In this document: positions 37,946 through 47,580 of the stretch, one piece after another
Layout: each line of letters opens with the position of its first letter
Numbering within the stretch: position 1 is the first letter of the stretch
Source: Tritrichomonas musculus
Lineage: Eukaryota > Parabasalia > Tritrichomonadida > Tritrichomonadidae
DNA length: 64,000 bases
NCBI GenBank assembly: GCA_039105265.1
Contig: JAPFFF010000017.1
Span: 1,674,001-1,738,000, forward strand
Direction: 5' to 3'
Program-made: the position numbers and the translations under genes
Notes under the pieces: model-generated
Told to the model about the DNA's origin: nothing
Seen by the model: the letters and a program-made list of their open reading frames with translations, nothing else
The model's database searches: none

Positions 37946-39526
37946 TTAATATACAACACCTGTTTCTAATTCATTGTTTTGAAGTTCTCGAAGTATTCTC
38001 TTTCTAATATCTGGTATATTGCGTTGTTTAAACTTACCATTTCCTTCATGCAAAAAGGTACGACAAGATTCCATTAGAAACACTCCACAATCCTTGTTAT
38101 TCCTTTGACTAGGTACATCATAATATTTTGCTTTTAACTTACCTGTTCCTGAAATATTGATCCACTTATTAAGTGTCTTTACCTCTGGTGCCATTGACTT
38201 ATTCTCAGAGTCATAGCATTCGATTATTTTCTTTGGATATCGAACAATACATAAAACCCAATGTTCTCCATCTGAGCAAATGGGGACAAATACTTTATCG
38301 AAATGTGTAAATGACTGTTTACCTGAGATAGGACTTTTCATCAGTTCATGTATTTTTTCCATATCATTAGTCTCATATGCCATAGAAAGGAGGGTATAAA
38401 ATGCAGTAGGTACAACCAATATTTTCTTTTTATCAAACTCTGCTTCATTTTGACCAGGTTGTTTATTCAATCTCTTTCCTTTGTTATATAGAAGTTTCAA
38501 GTAGTCATCAATAACATCTTCTTCTATATTTTCATCATTGACTAAACTCCTCCAATCATGAATTTTATGACGTCTTTGGTCTACTGTAAACTCTCCTGTC
38601 TTCTGTGGTGTCATACGGGGTTCTCTTGGAGGAGGACTAGTACCTCGAGAGGTATGTGATGATGGAAACTGTGGAGGTGGTGATGAAGGAGGAGGAGGTG
38701 GTGGAGGTGGTGGAGGTGAAGGTGAACGAGAAGGAGGAGGTGGTGGAGGTGAAGGTGAACGAGGTCGTTTTGATTTTTTCTTATGTTGTTTTGATTTTTT
38801 CTTAGGTCTATCATCCTCGTCTAAATTTGTACTACTTTGAAGTAAAAGTTGAATTCTGTTTTGATTTTGATCCCTTGTTGGTGGCTCAACATTTGTGGGT
38901 CGGTTCCTACCGATTTTCCTAAGGTTAAGATGATAATCATTTCGATTTAAAGTTGGAGGTCTGGGTAATGGAGCCAATTCTGGTATATCATCTGTTTGAA
39001 TACCTCTAGTTTTATATTCTTTCTTATCACTTTTCAATGTTCTTTCTTTCATCTGCTCTCTCAGTTCTCTAGCTGCTTGTTTTTCCTCCTCAGTCTTCAT
39101 TCGAGATATCCTTATGTTGATAATATCATAATGTAATTTTATCTCTGTTAATATACCTTGATCTGATTCTTGGAGAGTATATTGATATGGCTTTAATACT
39201 GTTATGTAATGCCCATGTTCATCTTTATCATCTTGATTTTTCTTAATAGCAAACACACAACCTGTAAATTTTGCTCTTGGTCTCTCTCTCTTGAGTCTAT
39301 TAGCAAATTCAAGTACGTCTTTAAAAGCTATACTAGTATTTAAATATGTCTCATATAATTTTTGTAGATTTATTTGATTATTAGAGAACTTCCATATAGT
39401 TTGACCCAAACCTCTTGTTAATCTTGCAACATCTCTATCAACTAGTTTAGGTCGAAATTTAATAGTACCTTGTAATAGTTGTATTTTATTGTTAGGTTTA
39501 GTTTGTGTACCTACATCACTTGTCAT
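37946..39526 (-). CDS. Adenain/Ulp1-type cysteine protease with long N-terminal extension
   Basis: 526 residues, start MTSDVGTQTKPNNKIQ. The catalytic C-terminal third has the His in 'DGEHWVLCIV' (near 420), Asp in 'IECYDSEN' (near 437), Gln in 'VPSQRNNKDCGVFLMESC' and the nucleophile Cys in DCGVF (near 478), the order H-D-Q-C of C48/C5 proteases. In adenoviruses and Polintons this enzyme matures capsid proteins. The N-terminal 370 residues include a helical domain, a basic stretch and a proline-rich low-complexity region (residues about 255-295). Two G[T/I]QT motifs occur, at residues 5-8 and near 180. No counterpart is visible in element B within the window. Confidence 0.88.
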   Translation of the reverse strand: MTSDVGTQTKPNNKIQLLQGTIKFRPKLVDRDVARLTRGLGQTIWKFSNNQINLQKLYETYLNTSIAFKDVLEFANRLKRERPRAKFTGCVFAIKKNQDDKDEHGHYITVLKPYQYTLQESDQGILTEIKLHYDIINIRISRMKTEEEKQAARELREQMKERTLKSDKKEYKTRGIQTDDIPELAPLPRPPTLNRNDYHLNLRKIGRNRPTNVEPPTRDQNQNRIQLLLQSSTNLDEDDRPKKKSKQHKKKSKRPRSPSPPPPPPSRSPSPPPPPPPPPPSSPPPQFPSSHTSRGTSPPPREPRMTPQKTGEFTVDQRRHKIHDWRSLVNDENIEEDVIDDYLKLLYNKGKRLNKQPGQNEAEFDKKKILVVPTAFYTLLSMAYETNDMEKIHELMKSPISGKQSFTHFDKVFVPICSDGEHWVLCIVRYPKKIIECYDSENKSMAPEVKTLNKWINISGTGKLKAKYYDVPSQRNNKDCGVFLMESCRTFLHEGNGKFKQRNIPDIRKRILRELQNNELETGVVY

Positions 39527-39592
39527 TTAAAAATCAAATAAAAGAAAGAAGAAGAAGATGTTGTTTATTTCATTTTTTTTATTTCTGTATAA

Positions 39593-39856
39593 ATGGCTTA
39601 TTTCATGACCATAAAAGAGCGTATATATATCCTCTATAAAATAGTGTCTTACCTCTATGATTATAGATGTGAGACTAATGAGGGAGTATGTAATATTTTA
39701 ATTAATAAGATAAAAGAGTTAGCTGCTGAGTATTTCGAACCTGAATTTCTTGGTGTAATGATGAAAGATGGTGATTTGGAATTTATCGACCAAATAGAAC
39801 ATTTTGCCTTTGAGTTCTTAGAGTACCAAATATCTAATCTGCCCTCGCATTTATAA
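39593..39856 (+). CDS. Hypothetical acidic helical protein (87 aa)
   Basis: Start MAYFMTIKERIYILYK, or MTIKER four codons later, after a T-rich leader. The protein is helical and acidic ('KIKELAAEYFEPEFLGVMMK', 'FIDQIEHFAFEFLEYQ'). Its 3' end overlaps the end of the minus-strand HNH gene by 23 bp. It is divergent from the protease gene. No family is recognised. Confidence 0.55.
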   Translation: MAYFMTIKERIYILYKIVSYLYDYRCETNEGVCNILINKIKELAAEYFEPEFLGVMMKDGDLEFIDQIEHFAFEFLEYQISNLPSHL

Positions 39857-40169
39857 TTTTGGGCATATCCCTGTTATAGTTACTATCAGTTGGGGTTATC
39901 CATCTTAAGTTGCTTAGATGGTAGTCAGCCCTATTCCTATTGATATGGTCTACCTCTATTTTATGTTGTGGGTCATCATTAGGTATGAACTGTCTTGCTA
40001 TAAGTACATGTTTCAAGTAGTAGTTGCCATTTAGACATACTCGTATATACCCCTTTATATGTTTTGCATCTTTGCATATAAAATGATTACTCTTACGTCT
40101 TATAGTAAAGGGGTACCTATTCAGTATCTCATAGTCGTTAGTAAAGCCTTTGAGTGGCACAAATGACAT
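39834..40169 (-). CDS. HNH endonuclease (111 aa)
   Basis: Start MSFVPLKGFTNDYEILN at 40169. An N-terminal NUMOD4-like strand pattern ('YEILNRYPFTIRRK') is followed by 'LIARQFIPND', 'IEVDHINRNRADYHLSNLRW' and 'TPTDSNYNRD', the classic small HNH (HNH_3) core with DH, N and H..NL.W positions. Such genes are common in phages and giant viruses as homing or nicking enzymes. A larger relative with the same core lies next to PolB in element B (60687-61412). It is placed near the right end of element A, so its position is not conserved between the two. Confidence 0.85.
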   Translation of the reverse strand: MSFVPLKGFTNDYEILNRYPFTIRRKSNHFICKDAKHIKGYIRVCLNGNYYLKHVLIARQFIPNDDPQHKIEVDHINRNRADYHLSNLRWITPTDSNYNRDMPKIINARAD

Positions 40170-40210
40170 TTACTCACTTTTTAAATGATTCATTTCATTT
40201 TTATTTTCGT

Positions 40211-40513
40211 ATGAACAAGTGGGGGAAAATCATTGTTGATAGAATTGATAATAATGAACCTCGTCATTATCCTCTTGATGACAAAGAAAGAAACATTACC
40301 AAGTTCCCAAAGAAAAAAAAGCGAGTGGGCTTGTATAAAAACTATAAGGAACATCAAGAAGAAGAAGAAGAAGAAATGTTTATAGTGACAGAGTGTCATT
40401 TTATTCCCTATGAATATAAAGAGATAGGTGTTCAAACTGAAGATCTTTGGGATGTAGGTGTTCAAACTAATGCTGAACTACCTCATATAGAAGAACTACT
40501 TAGTAAAATCTAA
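40211..40513 (+). CDS. Small protein with two GVQT motifs (100 aa)
   Basis: Start MNKWGKIIVDRIDNNEP at 40211 is preferred over 40154 because it follows a T-rich leader and avoids overlap with the divergent HNH gene. The N-terminal half is basic, then comes an acidic run (HQEEEEEE), then 'KEIGVQTEDLWDVGVQTNAE', a doubled G-V-Q-T motif like those in two other proteins of the element. It is the last gene before the right TIR. No named family. Confidence 0.6.
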   Translation: MNKWGKIIVDRIDNNEPRHYPLDDKERNITKFPKKKKRVGLYKNYKEHQEEEEEEMFIVTECHFIPYEYKEIGVQTEDLWDVGVQTNAELPHIEELLSKI

Positions 40514-40543
40514 CTTCTTTTATTTTAATTTTTGTTGTAGTAG

Positions 40544-40774
40544 GTACGAGATTCTCGGGGCAGGTACCTGTGCCGTTTCATAGATGGGCGGTTGTGGGGT
40601 GGGGTACCTGTGCCGTTTCATTGATGGGGAGCAGTAGTGAGAACAAGAATATTTTTTTCTTTTTTTCTTTTTTCTTTTCTTTTCTTTTTCTTTTCTTTTC
40701 TTTTTCTTTTATGACGAGTTCGTGTTGACGCGTGGGGTGCCAGCCCCAGCGGAAACCGACTCGTATATACTACT
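40544..40774 (-). repeat. Right terminal inverted repeat of element A (231 bp)
   Basis: Reverse complement of 15260-15490, apparently without a mismatch. The T-rich CTTTT tract and the doubled GGTACCTGTGCCGTTTCAT motif mirror the left copy. Sequence identity between ends ceases at 40543/15491. Confidence 0.92.
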
Positions 40775-41469
40775 ATTCACGCACGTTAAAAAATAAAAAT
40801 GATCCATCCAAAAACACTTACAAAAAGTGTTTTGAAATTTTCTCAACACTAATTGTCAAGATCATTTCTTGGTTTAAATTTGTAATATTTAATGTTAAAG
40901 AGACAAAAATGAGAGAACAGATGTGGTTAAATATGACTAATCATGTGATTGGAAATCACAAAAACTGCATTCATCCTAACGAAATGTATGGCCTTAGAAA
41001 AGTGGGGCGCCCCAAAAAGTTTACTGATCACAATAACTCATTCTGGGAATGGGAGCAAGGGAAAACTAATGACCAATTTCAAAAAGAACTTGATAAGTTT
41101 CTTGCAAAAAATACACCTCTCATTAGAGAAACCGGTACAGTGAGGACTCAAGACAATGAATCGTTAAATTCGATGATTAGTAAAACAATTCCCAAAAATA
41201 AAGTTTTTCACACGAGCAACGAAGCTCGTGCAGCAATAGCTGTGGGGAGGAAAAATGATCCATATTTTGATTCAAAAATTTTGAATAAAATTTGTCCTGG
41301 ATCAATTTCAACTCCATTAATGCAGGAGATGAAACACGATGAGGAAATAAAATTCAATGAAAAAGAAAAGCGCAAAAGACCATATGATAAAAAAGTAAAA
41401 AATGAAATACGAGCACAAAGTAGACTCTTGAACCAAAATGACCAAGGTGATTATAAAGAAAAGAAATGA
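40775..41469 (+). pseudogene. MULE-like DDE transposase, 3' part, beyond element A
   Basis: The open frame continues out of the Polinton end and stops with TGA at 41467-41469, giving about 230 residues. 'GTVRTQDNESLNSMISKTIP' is typical of the C-terminal region of Mutator-type and related DDE transposases ('T..NES.N'), and 'RKVGRPKKF' is a small AT-hook-like patch. The tail is very basic. Together with 14680-15259 it reads as one transposase gene split by the Polinton. I cannot prove that both halves come from the same copy, because no target duplication links them. Confidence 0.6.
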
Positions 41470-41647
41470 ATAAACATTTGATTAACTTATTTGGTTTTAT
41501 TTTATGATTTTAAATAAATTATTAAAAAAATTAAATTAATCTGAAAATCATATAATATATCAAATTTTGCCAATTTCGAAAAAACTAATAAATGAATAAA
41601 TACAAGTAAAGTATCGATATTTATGTAAAAAAAATAAAGAAAAAATA

Positions 41648-42571
41648 TGTCTACTAAATTATTTTGGCAAAAAAAAAAAAAAGCATCTGTTTGAATCAAC
41701 TAGCAAATATTTGTAAATAAGAGGAAATTCAAATATATGATATCAAAATTTGAAATAATTCAATAAAACACGCTATAATAACATACTAATTCTTATTTTT
41801 AATTTTTAAATTCAGAATCTGTGATTTTGAATGAAGTGCAAAAAAATAAGCTAGGAAAAAAATTAAGCATCATTATAAATTAAAATTATAAATTAAGCCT
41901 ACTAAATTAACTCCATGGCTTTTCAATTAGTAAAAAAAAAAAGCATCTGTTTGAATCAGCTAGCAAATATTTGTAAATAAGAGGAAATTCAAATATATGA
42001 TATCAAAATTTGAAATAATTCAATAAAACACGCTATAATAACATACTAATTCTTATTTTTAAAATTTTAAATTCAGAATCTGTAATTTTGAATGAAGTGC
42101 AAAAAAATAAGCTAGGAAAAAAATTAAGCATCATTATAAATTAAAATTATAAATTAAGCCTACTAAATTAACTCCATGGCTTTTCAATTAGTAAAAAAAA
42201 AAAGCATCTGTTTGAATCAGCTAGCAAATATTTGTAAATAAGAGGAAATTCAAATATATGATATCAAAATTTGAAATAATTCAATAAAACACGCTATAAT
42301 AACATACTAATTCTTATTTTTAAAATTTTAAATTCAGAATCTGTAATTTTGAATGAAGTGCAAAAAAATAAGCTAGGAAAAAAATTAAGCATCATTATAA
42401 ATTAAAATTATAAATTAAGCCTACTAAATTAACTCCATGGCTTTTCAATTAGTAAAAAAAAAATAAGCATCTGTTTGAATCAGCTAGCAAATATTTGCAA
42501 ATAAGAGGAAATTCAAATATATGATATCAAAATTTGAAATAATTCAATAAAACACGCTATAATAACATATT
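41648..42571. repeat. About 261-bp tandem repeat, 3.5 copies
   Basis: The word GCATCTGTTTGAATCA recurs at 41684, 41943, 42204 and 42467, giving periods of 259, 261 and 263 bp. Length differences come mostly from the A-run at the unit border. Copies two and three are nearly identical. The last copy stops near 42571. No ORF runs through the unit. Confidence 0.92.
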
Positions 42572-43229
42572 AAATCACAGATTCTGAATTTCTGTGAATG
42601 TTGTGAAATAAAACCAACTGTAAATTATCAACAAAATAAAGCAATCATAAAATAAGTTTGCTAAATGCGATAAATGATCCTTTATGCTCCTTCTTTTCCT
42701 TGCTGACTGTAAAACTATATTATTGATTACAGTCAATATTTTCAGAAAAAGTATAGAATTTTTTTCTTAACATCATTGAAAAAATTTAAAACATAAATAT
42801 CTTTATAGTATTTAAATTTATTTTTAAATAAATAAAATATATAGATTAACAAAAATTATTTACAATATTTATTTTAATATATTTAGTAAACATTAAATAT
42901 TGATTGAATAACACTCAAGTATACTGCACCCTTAATTTTTTTTTGTTTATTTTGATTTTTTTTCGGTCAAAAAGTTTCCACAATTTGATAGAACGAAAAA
43001 TAATCATGAACTTTTTCTTGGAGCAAAAAATAAAACATAACTTTTTCTTAAAGAAAAAAAATAAAATAACTTTTTGATGCAAAATGTTTATGACAAGAGA
43101 AACCAAATTGACCCTCAATTATTTTTCTATTTATTTTAATCGTTTGTTTTTATAGAATACTTGCTTAAAATAGAACAATGTTCTTGAAAGAAAAATATAT
43201 TATTACGCCATTATTATCTAAAGCATAGA

Positions 43230-43510
43230 CACTTTTTGAGCGAAGCTCAAAAAGTGGCGTTTCTTGCAATTTCCTCAAATCAGATATTCAAACATCAAAA
43301 CCAGCTATAACCAAGTTATTACATAACCGAAATGAATCTTATGCTTGGACACTTTTTGAGCTTCGCTCAAAAAGTGGCCTTTTATTATTTTCAAATTTGA
43401 TTTCTTTTCAAAACTTACATAAATCAACTTCCATGAAGAAAACAAATGAAATATTATACCTAATAGATCTCAAGAATGACAATTTTTTGAGCAAAGCTCA
43501 AAAAGTTGTC
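43230..43510. repeat. Three short perfect hairpins of one family
   Basis: CACTTTTTGAGC-loop-GCTCAAAAAGTG occurs at 43230-43256 and 43350-43376, and a longer variant (GACAA..TTTTTTGAGC-aaa-GCTCAAAAA..TTGTC) at 43478-43510. Each has a stem of about 12-15 bp and a loop of three bases. Spacing is about 120-128 bp. A fourth member is at 46613-46639. Confidence 0.8.
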
Positions 43511-43631
43511 ATTAAATGATATTAATTATTAATTGAATTTCAAAATACAAAAAACATTTATGTATGTTCAATGATTATAGTTTATTAAATGATATATGAT
43601 TATATCGCGCGTTAGTTTTCTTGTTTTTTTT

Positions 43632-43668
<37 letters not shown>

Positions 43669-44969
43669 TTATTTATTTTTTAATTAATTTATCAAAAAGA
43701 AATAAAATAGTTTAATCTCATAGCCAGATAAATTCCAGGATCAACTCAAATATTGTTATTCTTTTCTGAAGAACCTTCAAAAAGTGGAAATCATTCAGAA
43801 AAAATAAAACCCCCAACAAAACCGTTTACAATTTTTCCCCTTGTTAAAAAAGTTAATTATATTTAAAGATAGCATTTGTTTGAAAGTTTATTTTTTATGG
43901 ATAAGTATAAAAAACAGAGCAATAAATCTTTTTGATAGATTATTTATTATTTATTTTCAAGGTAAAAAACAAATATACTGATTATATAATGTCAAAATTA
44001 GATTTTAAAAATGCTCTGACCAAAGTTCATTAAAGTTAATAAAGATTACATGATGATATTTTTTATATTTGACTAATTTCAACATTCAGAATTTCATGAT
44101 CATCAATAATAATAATTTTGCATTCATTCAACATTCACTTATTTATCTTCATAAATATGATTTTTCTACCTATATATAATAATAATATTCCAAAATAAAT
44201 ATGCAAATTATAGAAATTGAGAAATTGATATTAAAAATTTCCCAATATATGAATAAATTACGAATTTATATGATTATTATATTTTATATTCAAATAATTA
44301 ATTGTTTTTTAGAATATTTAAAGATATCAAAAAAATATTAGTAAAGATAAATGAACTATCAAAAAAAACGTATATTTTATTTCGTTTTCAATACTTCACT
44401 TCATGCTATTAATGAAATGTGAGTTAAAAAAATATTCGTTTCTATAAAAATACTTAAATATTTGATGCAAAGTAACCAATTTGGGCTACTTATCTTCAAC
44501 TTTATAATCAGAAACTAGTTGGAAATGATTCGCATAAGGTTATTATTCAAGATGTTCTTATTAAATTACATTTTTGCAATATTATTTTAATAATAAAGCA
44601 ATATATTTGCCAAAATAATATTACAATAGCGTATAATGATATCATAAATAAGTTAAATATATGTATTCATTTTTTGGCTAAATTTTTATTTCTTTTTCTC
44701 AGATTCAAAAATGATAGATATTTTAATGCTATATATTTCTCTAGTAAAATGATTTTCTTATTCATTGATTTATGTTTTAAAGTGATCAATATTTTTATTC
44801 GTTTTAATTAATGAAATAATGGGTTATGATTTTTTTTAATGAACTTTTTCCTCATTTAAAAGGTTAACAAAAATATAATTAACCATTTTATTATTTAAGA
44901 TATGCTAAACATAAATATGTTAACCAGAAATGATTTTATTTTAAAATAAAATAAATCTCTGTATTATTC

Positions 44970-45058
44970 TCAAATATTTGAGCAATCGGGTATGGGTAAC
45001 GTGTTTTTTGATACAACAGCTCAGAATATTTGAGTCAGCAGGTATGAGTAACGTGTAT
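44970..45058. repeat. Two imperfect copies of a 37-bp direct repeat
   Basis: CTCAAATATTTGAGCAATCG followed by GGTATGGGTAACGTGT near 44970 is repeated with a few changes near 45021 (CTCAGAATATTTGAGTCAGC then AGGTATGAGTAACGTGT). Function unknown. Confidence 0.5.
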
Positions 45059-45487
45059 TATTGAAATAAACCAAAAAATATTAATATTGGTATATATACG
45101 AAATTTTATTATATTAAAATCATTAAAATAGAATTATAAAATAAAAATAAAAATAATAAATTAGATTATATACTAATTATTGAGTAAACACTAATAATTT
45201 GATGATATTCATTTTATTCTTTTAACATATTGCTATTTTATCTATTAAACCTTGTTTAATATCATATTTAAAATATATTTATTGAAAATAAAATGGATTT
45301 ACTTAATTTTTATTTTTTTAATATTAATTTCGACAAAATTAATCAAGAAATCGTATATAACGATTGTATGAATCATATATATAACCTCAGTTTTAATATA
45401 AATGTGCACTTACATTTCCATTTTTCCACCGATTTAAAAATGTTGGGGGTTTTGAAAAAATAATCAAATAAAAATAATAAAAAAATA

Positions 45488-45632
45488 ATCTTTTTATGTT
45501 ACAAAATTTTTACCGATTCTTACCGCCAGCCGCGGGGTCTCGACTCGGCTTCGCTTCGTTCAGCCTCGCTCGACGTCCGCTAGGCGGTATGTAGTCTAAA
45601 AATTATGTAAAAATATAAAAAGATTTGTTTTT
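45488..45632. repeat. Foldback with G+C-rich core
   Basis: TACCGCC at 45521 pairs with GGCGGTA ending at 45589. Between them lies a G+C-rich stretch with repeated CGCTTCG/CTCGAC words, very unlike the surroundings. Outside it, AATCTTTTTAT near 45488 pairs with ATAAAAAGATT near 45620. The whole could form a cruciform of about 140 bp. It is not a tRNA: no T-arm or anticodon arm can be drawn. Confidence 0.6.
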
Positions 45633-45776
45633 TTCAATTATTTTATTTAGATTATTTTTTCTGAATGATTTCCACTTTTTGAAGGTTCTTCAGAAAAGAC
45701 TAACTATACTTTAGTTGATCAAAATTCCACAACCAGATAATCCTACCGCCAGATAATATTATCTTAAATATTGACA

Positions 45777-46439
45777 AACATTGATGCTAGCAACAGATAA
45801 ATATTGATGCTAACAACAGATAAACATCGATGCCAACAACATACAAACATCGATGCTAACAACAGATAAACATCGATACTTACAACAGACAAACATCTAT
45901 GCTAACAACATACAAACATCGATACTAACAACAGATAAACATCGATGCTAACAACAGATAAACATCTATGCTAACAACATACAAACATCGATGCTAACAA
46001 CAGAAGAACATCGATGCTAACAACATTCAAACATCGATGCTGACAACAGAAAAACATCTATGCTAACAACAGACAAACATTGATGCTAACAACAGACAAA
46101 CATCGATGCTAACAACAGACAAACATTGATGCTAACGACAGACAAACATCGATGCTGACAACAGAAAAACATCGATGCTAACAACATTCAAACATCAATG
46201 CTAACAACATTCAAACATCGATGCTAACAACAGAAAAACATCGATGCTAACAACATTCAAACATCGATGCTAACAACAGAAAAACATCGATGCTAACAAC
46301 ATTCAAACATCGATGCTAACAACATTCAAACATCGATGCTGACAACAGAAAAACATCTATGCTAACAACAGATAAACATCTATGCTAACAACAGATAAAC
46401 ATCTATGCTAACAACAGAAAAACATTGATGTTAATAACT
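45777..46439. repeat. 23-bp satellite, about 29 copies
   Basis: The unit AAACATCGATGCTAACAACAGAT and variants (ending CAGACA, CATACA, CATTCA or CAGAAA) follow without spacers over 660 bp. Variants are mixed along the array, which suggests unequal exchange among copies. Not CRISPR. Confidence 0.95.
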
Positions 46440-46612
46440 GATTCGCGTTTTTGCAAATTACAAACTTTTGTTAGTTTTTTTACAGAAAGCATTAATAAAG
46501 TTTTTTATGCTATGCTAATTTTAGAATAAAATTTTGACTAAAGTATTGTTTATTTGAATGCCTTTTATATAGATATTGTCTTTTTTCTAAAAGAAAAAAA
46601 CTGTGTACTAGA

Positions 46613-46639
46613 CACTTTTTGAACTGCGTTCAAAAAGTG
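46613..46639. repeat. Fourth hairpin of the CACTTTTTGA family
   Basis: CACTTTTTGAACTGCGTTCAAAAAGTG is a perfect 12-bp stem with a 3-base loop. It is followed by GCGTTCCTT; the copy at 43230 is followed by GCGTTTCTT, so the downstream flank is conserved too. Confidence 0.75.
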
Positions 46640-46746
46640 GCGTTCCTTGTTATTATTTCAATTTTAAAATAAACTGTTTTAATTTAGAAATATATTTATG
46701 AATAAATTCAGTAAGAAAAGCCTAGAATATATATAAGCAGAGCAAA

Positions 46747-47402
46747 ACACTTTATGGCTACGGAAAAGAAGAAGAAAGTGAACAGAAAACCCCAGCCCAA
46801 GTTAGCTTCCGCTAGCGAACAGAGAACCCCGGCCCAAGCCAACTTCAATAAAAAAATGAGGTCAAAGAAGAATGACCTCATTTTTTTGGTATTGGAACAA
46901 CCCACCAATGCTACCACAAGTTTGGAGCGCAAGCATGGCCTTCTCTTGGAGGCTTGGTTGATGAATTGATGATGATCCAATATCTCAATTGGTTTTCAAC
47001 AAATGTTTCAATGTACCAGCCTTGCGCTTTGGTACTTGACCAGTACCCAAGTCATACCACTAGTCTGGCGAAAGAAGTAGCACAAGAACTCAGAATTGAG
47101 CTTATCTATGTGCCAAAGAATGCGACAGGTGTTTATCAACCTTTGGATCGTCGAATCTTTGGCATCATCAAAGCAAAACTAAGATGGAGGAGCAAAGCCA
47201 AAGTTTACTCTGGATCAGAGAGATTTCAGTTAATTTGAATAATTTGAGACTCGTCTTTTCAAAATTGAGAGAGGCTCTCAAATCTCATCGAAACTCTAGT
47301 TCATATCCTTTGAGGCATCTTTCAATAGTAAAAGTTAGATATGGTAGTGGGTGTTTCACACCACACTACACACATGAAACTTACACTTTTGGTCTATTTT
47401 AA
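46747..47402 (+). pseudogene. pogo/Tigger-like DDE transposase, decayed
   Basis: Three overlapping short frames cover this stretch, so the gene is not intact. The frame from 46954 has 'CALVLDQYPSHTT' and 'LIYVPKNATGVYQPLDRRIF', then 'GIIKAKLR': the second catalytic Asp region and the 'lP..aT...QPLD' block of pogo-type (DDE_1) transposases. The stretch 'NATTSLERKHGLLLE' lies just upstream in a different frame, and the basic tail after 47184 is in a third. A perfect hairpin at 46851-46886 lies within the 5' part. The N-terminal DNA-binding region is not visible. This is a plain DNA transposon fragment. Confidence 0.7.
46851..46886. repeat. Perfect 14-bp hairpin
   Basis: AAAAAATGAGGTCA (46851-46864), an 8-base loop, and TGACCTCATTTTTT (46873-46886). 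It ends in a T-run and would work as a terminator-like hairpin in other systems; here it is more likely an element end or a foldback inserted in the transposase remnant. Confidence 0.6.
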
Positions 47403-47580
47403 TAACGAAAACGACAAGATGACAATCAAGAAGAAATGTCATGATTTACGTCTCGTGGCGCTTATATTTAATGTATAACCTCGATGTCGGAGCTGTTGGT
47501 GATGATTTCATGTGTTGCTATCATAAATGATAACGCACCACCAATAACAATGAATGAAATATAATTTATTGATATCACAA

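Larger units (their letters stand above)
15260..40774. mobile_element. Element A: Polinton/Maverick, looks whole
   Basis: This 25.5-kb element is bounded by 231-bp terminal inverted repeats that appear identical by eye. The termini are AGTAGTATATA...TATATACTACT, in line with the AG...CT ends of Polintons. It carries PolB, retrovirus-type integrase, FtsK/HerA-type ATPase, adenain/Ulp1-type protease, major capsid, candidate minor capsid, HNH nuclease and about 15 other genes. Main genes read on the minus strand. I saw no clear break in the core genes. Identical end repeats suggest a recent insertion. It splits a MULE-like transposase gene. No 6-bp target duplication is visible (GTTTAA on the left, ATTCAC on the right). 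Confidence 0.9.
43760..45699. mobile_element. 1.94-kb unit bounded by perfect 48-bp inverted repeats
   Basis: The ends 43760-43807 and 45652-45699 are exact inverted copies (48 of 48 by eye), starting TCTTTTCTGAAGAACCTTCA. A second, inner pair is AACCCCCAAC near 43808 and GTTGGGGGTTTTG near 45444. There is no ORF inside. A G+C-rich foldback sits near the right end (45521-45589). It looks like a non-autonomous DNA transposon; no target duplication is clear. Confidence 0.7.
41470..46746. other. Gene-free, repeat-dense host DNA
   Basis: About 5.3 kb with no believable coding region. It contains the 261-bp tandem array (41648-42571), short hairpins (43230-43510 and 46613-46639), a poly-T tract near 43622-43680, the 1.94-kb inverted-repeat unit (43760-45699) and the 23-bp satellite (45777-46439). 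Between these it is plain A+T-rich sequence. Confidence 0.6.

Noticed and set aside
40732-40774. Extension of the transposase frame into the right TIR
   Set aside because: These codons are TIR sequence read by chance; the transposase part begins outside the element.
42915-43118. 67-codon minus-strand ORF
   Set aside because: Lys/Phe/Ile-rich low-complexity frame from A+T-rich DNA, no start context or similarity.
43621-43684. Long T-tract as a retroposon poly(A) tail
   Set aside because: No reverse transcriptase, LINE or SINE body and no flanking duplication is seen next to it.
45777-46439. CRISPR-like array
   Set aside because: Units follow each other directly, without unique spacers, and the context is eukaryotic; it is a satellite. 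The same holds for 29577-29865.
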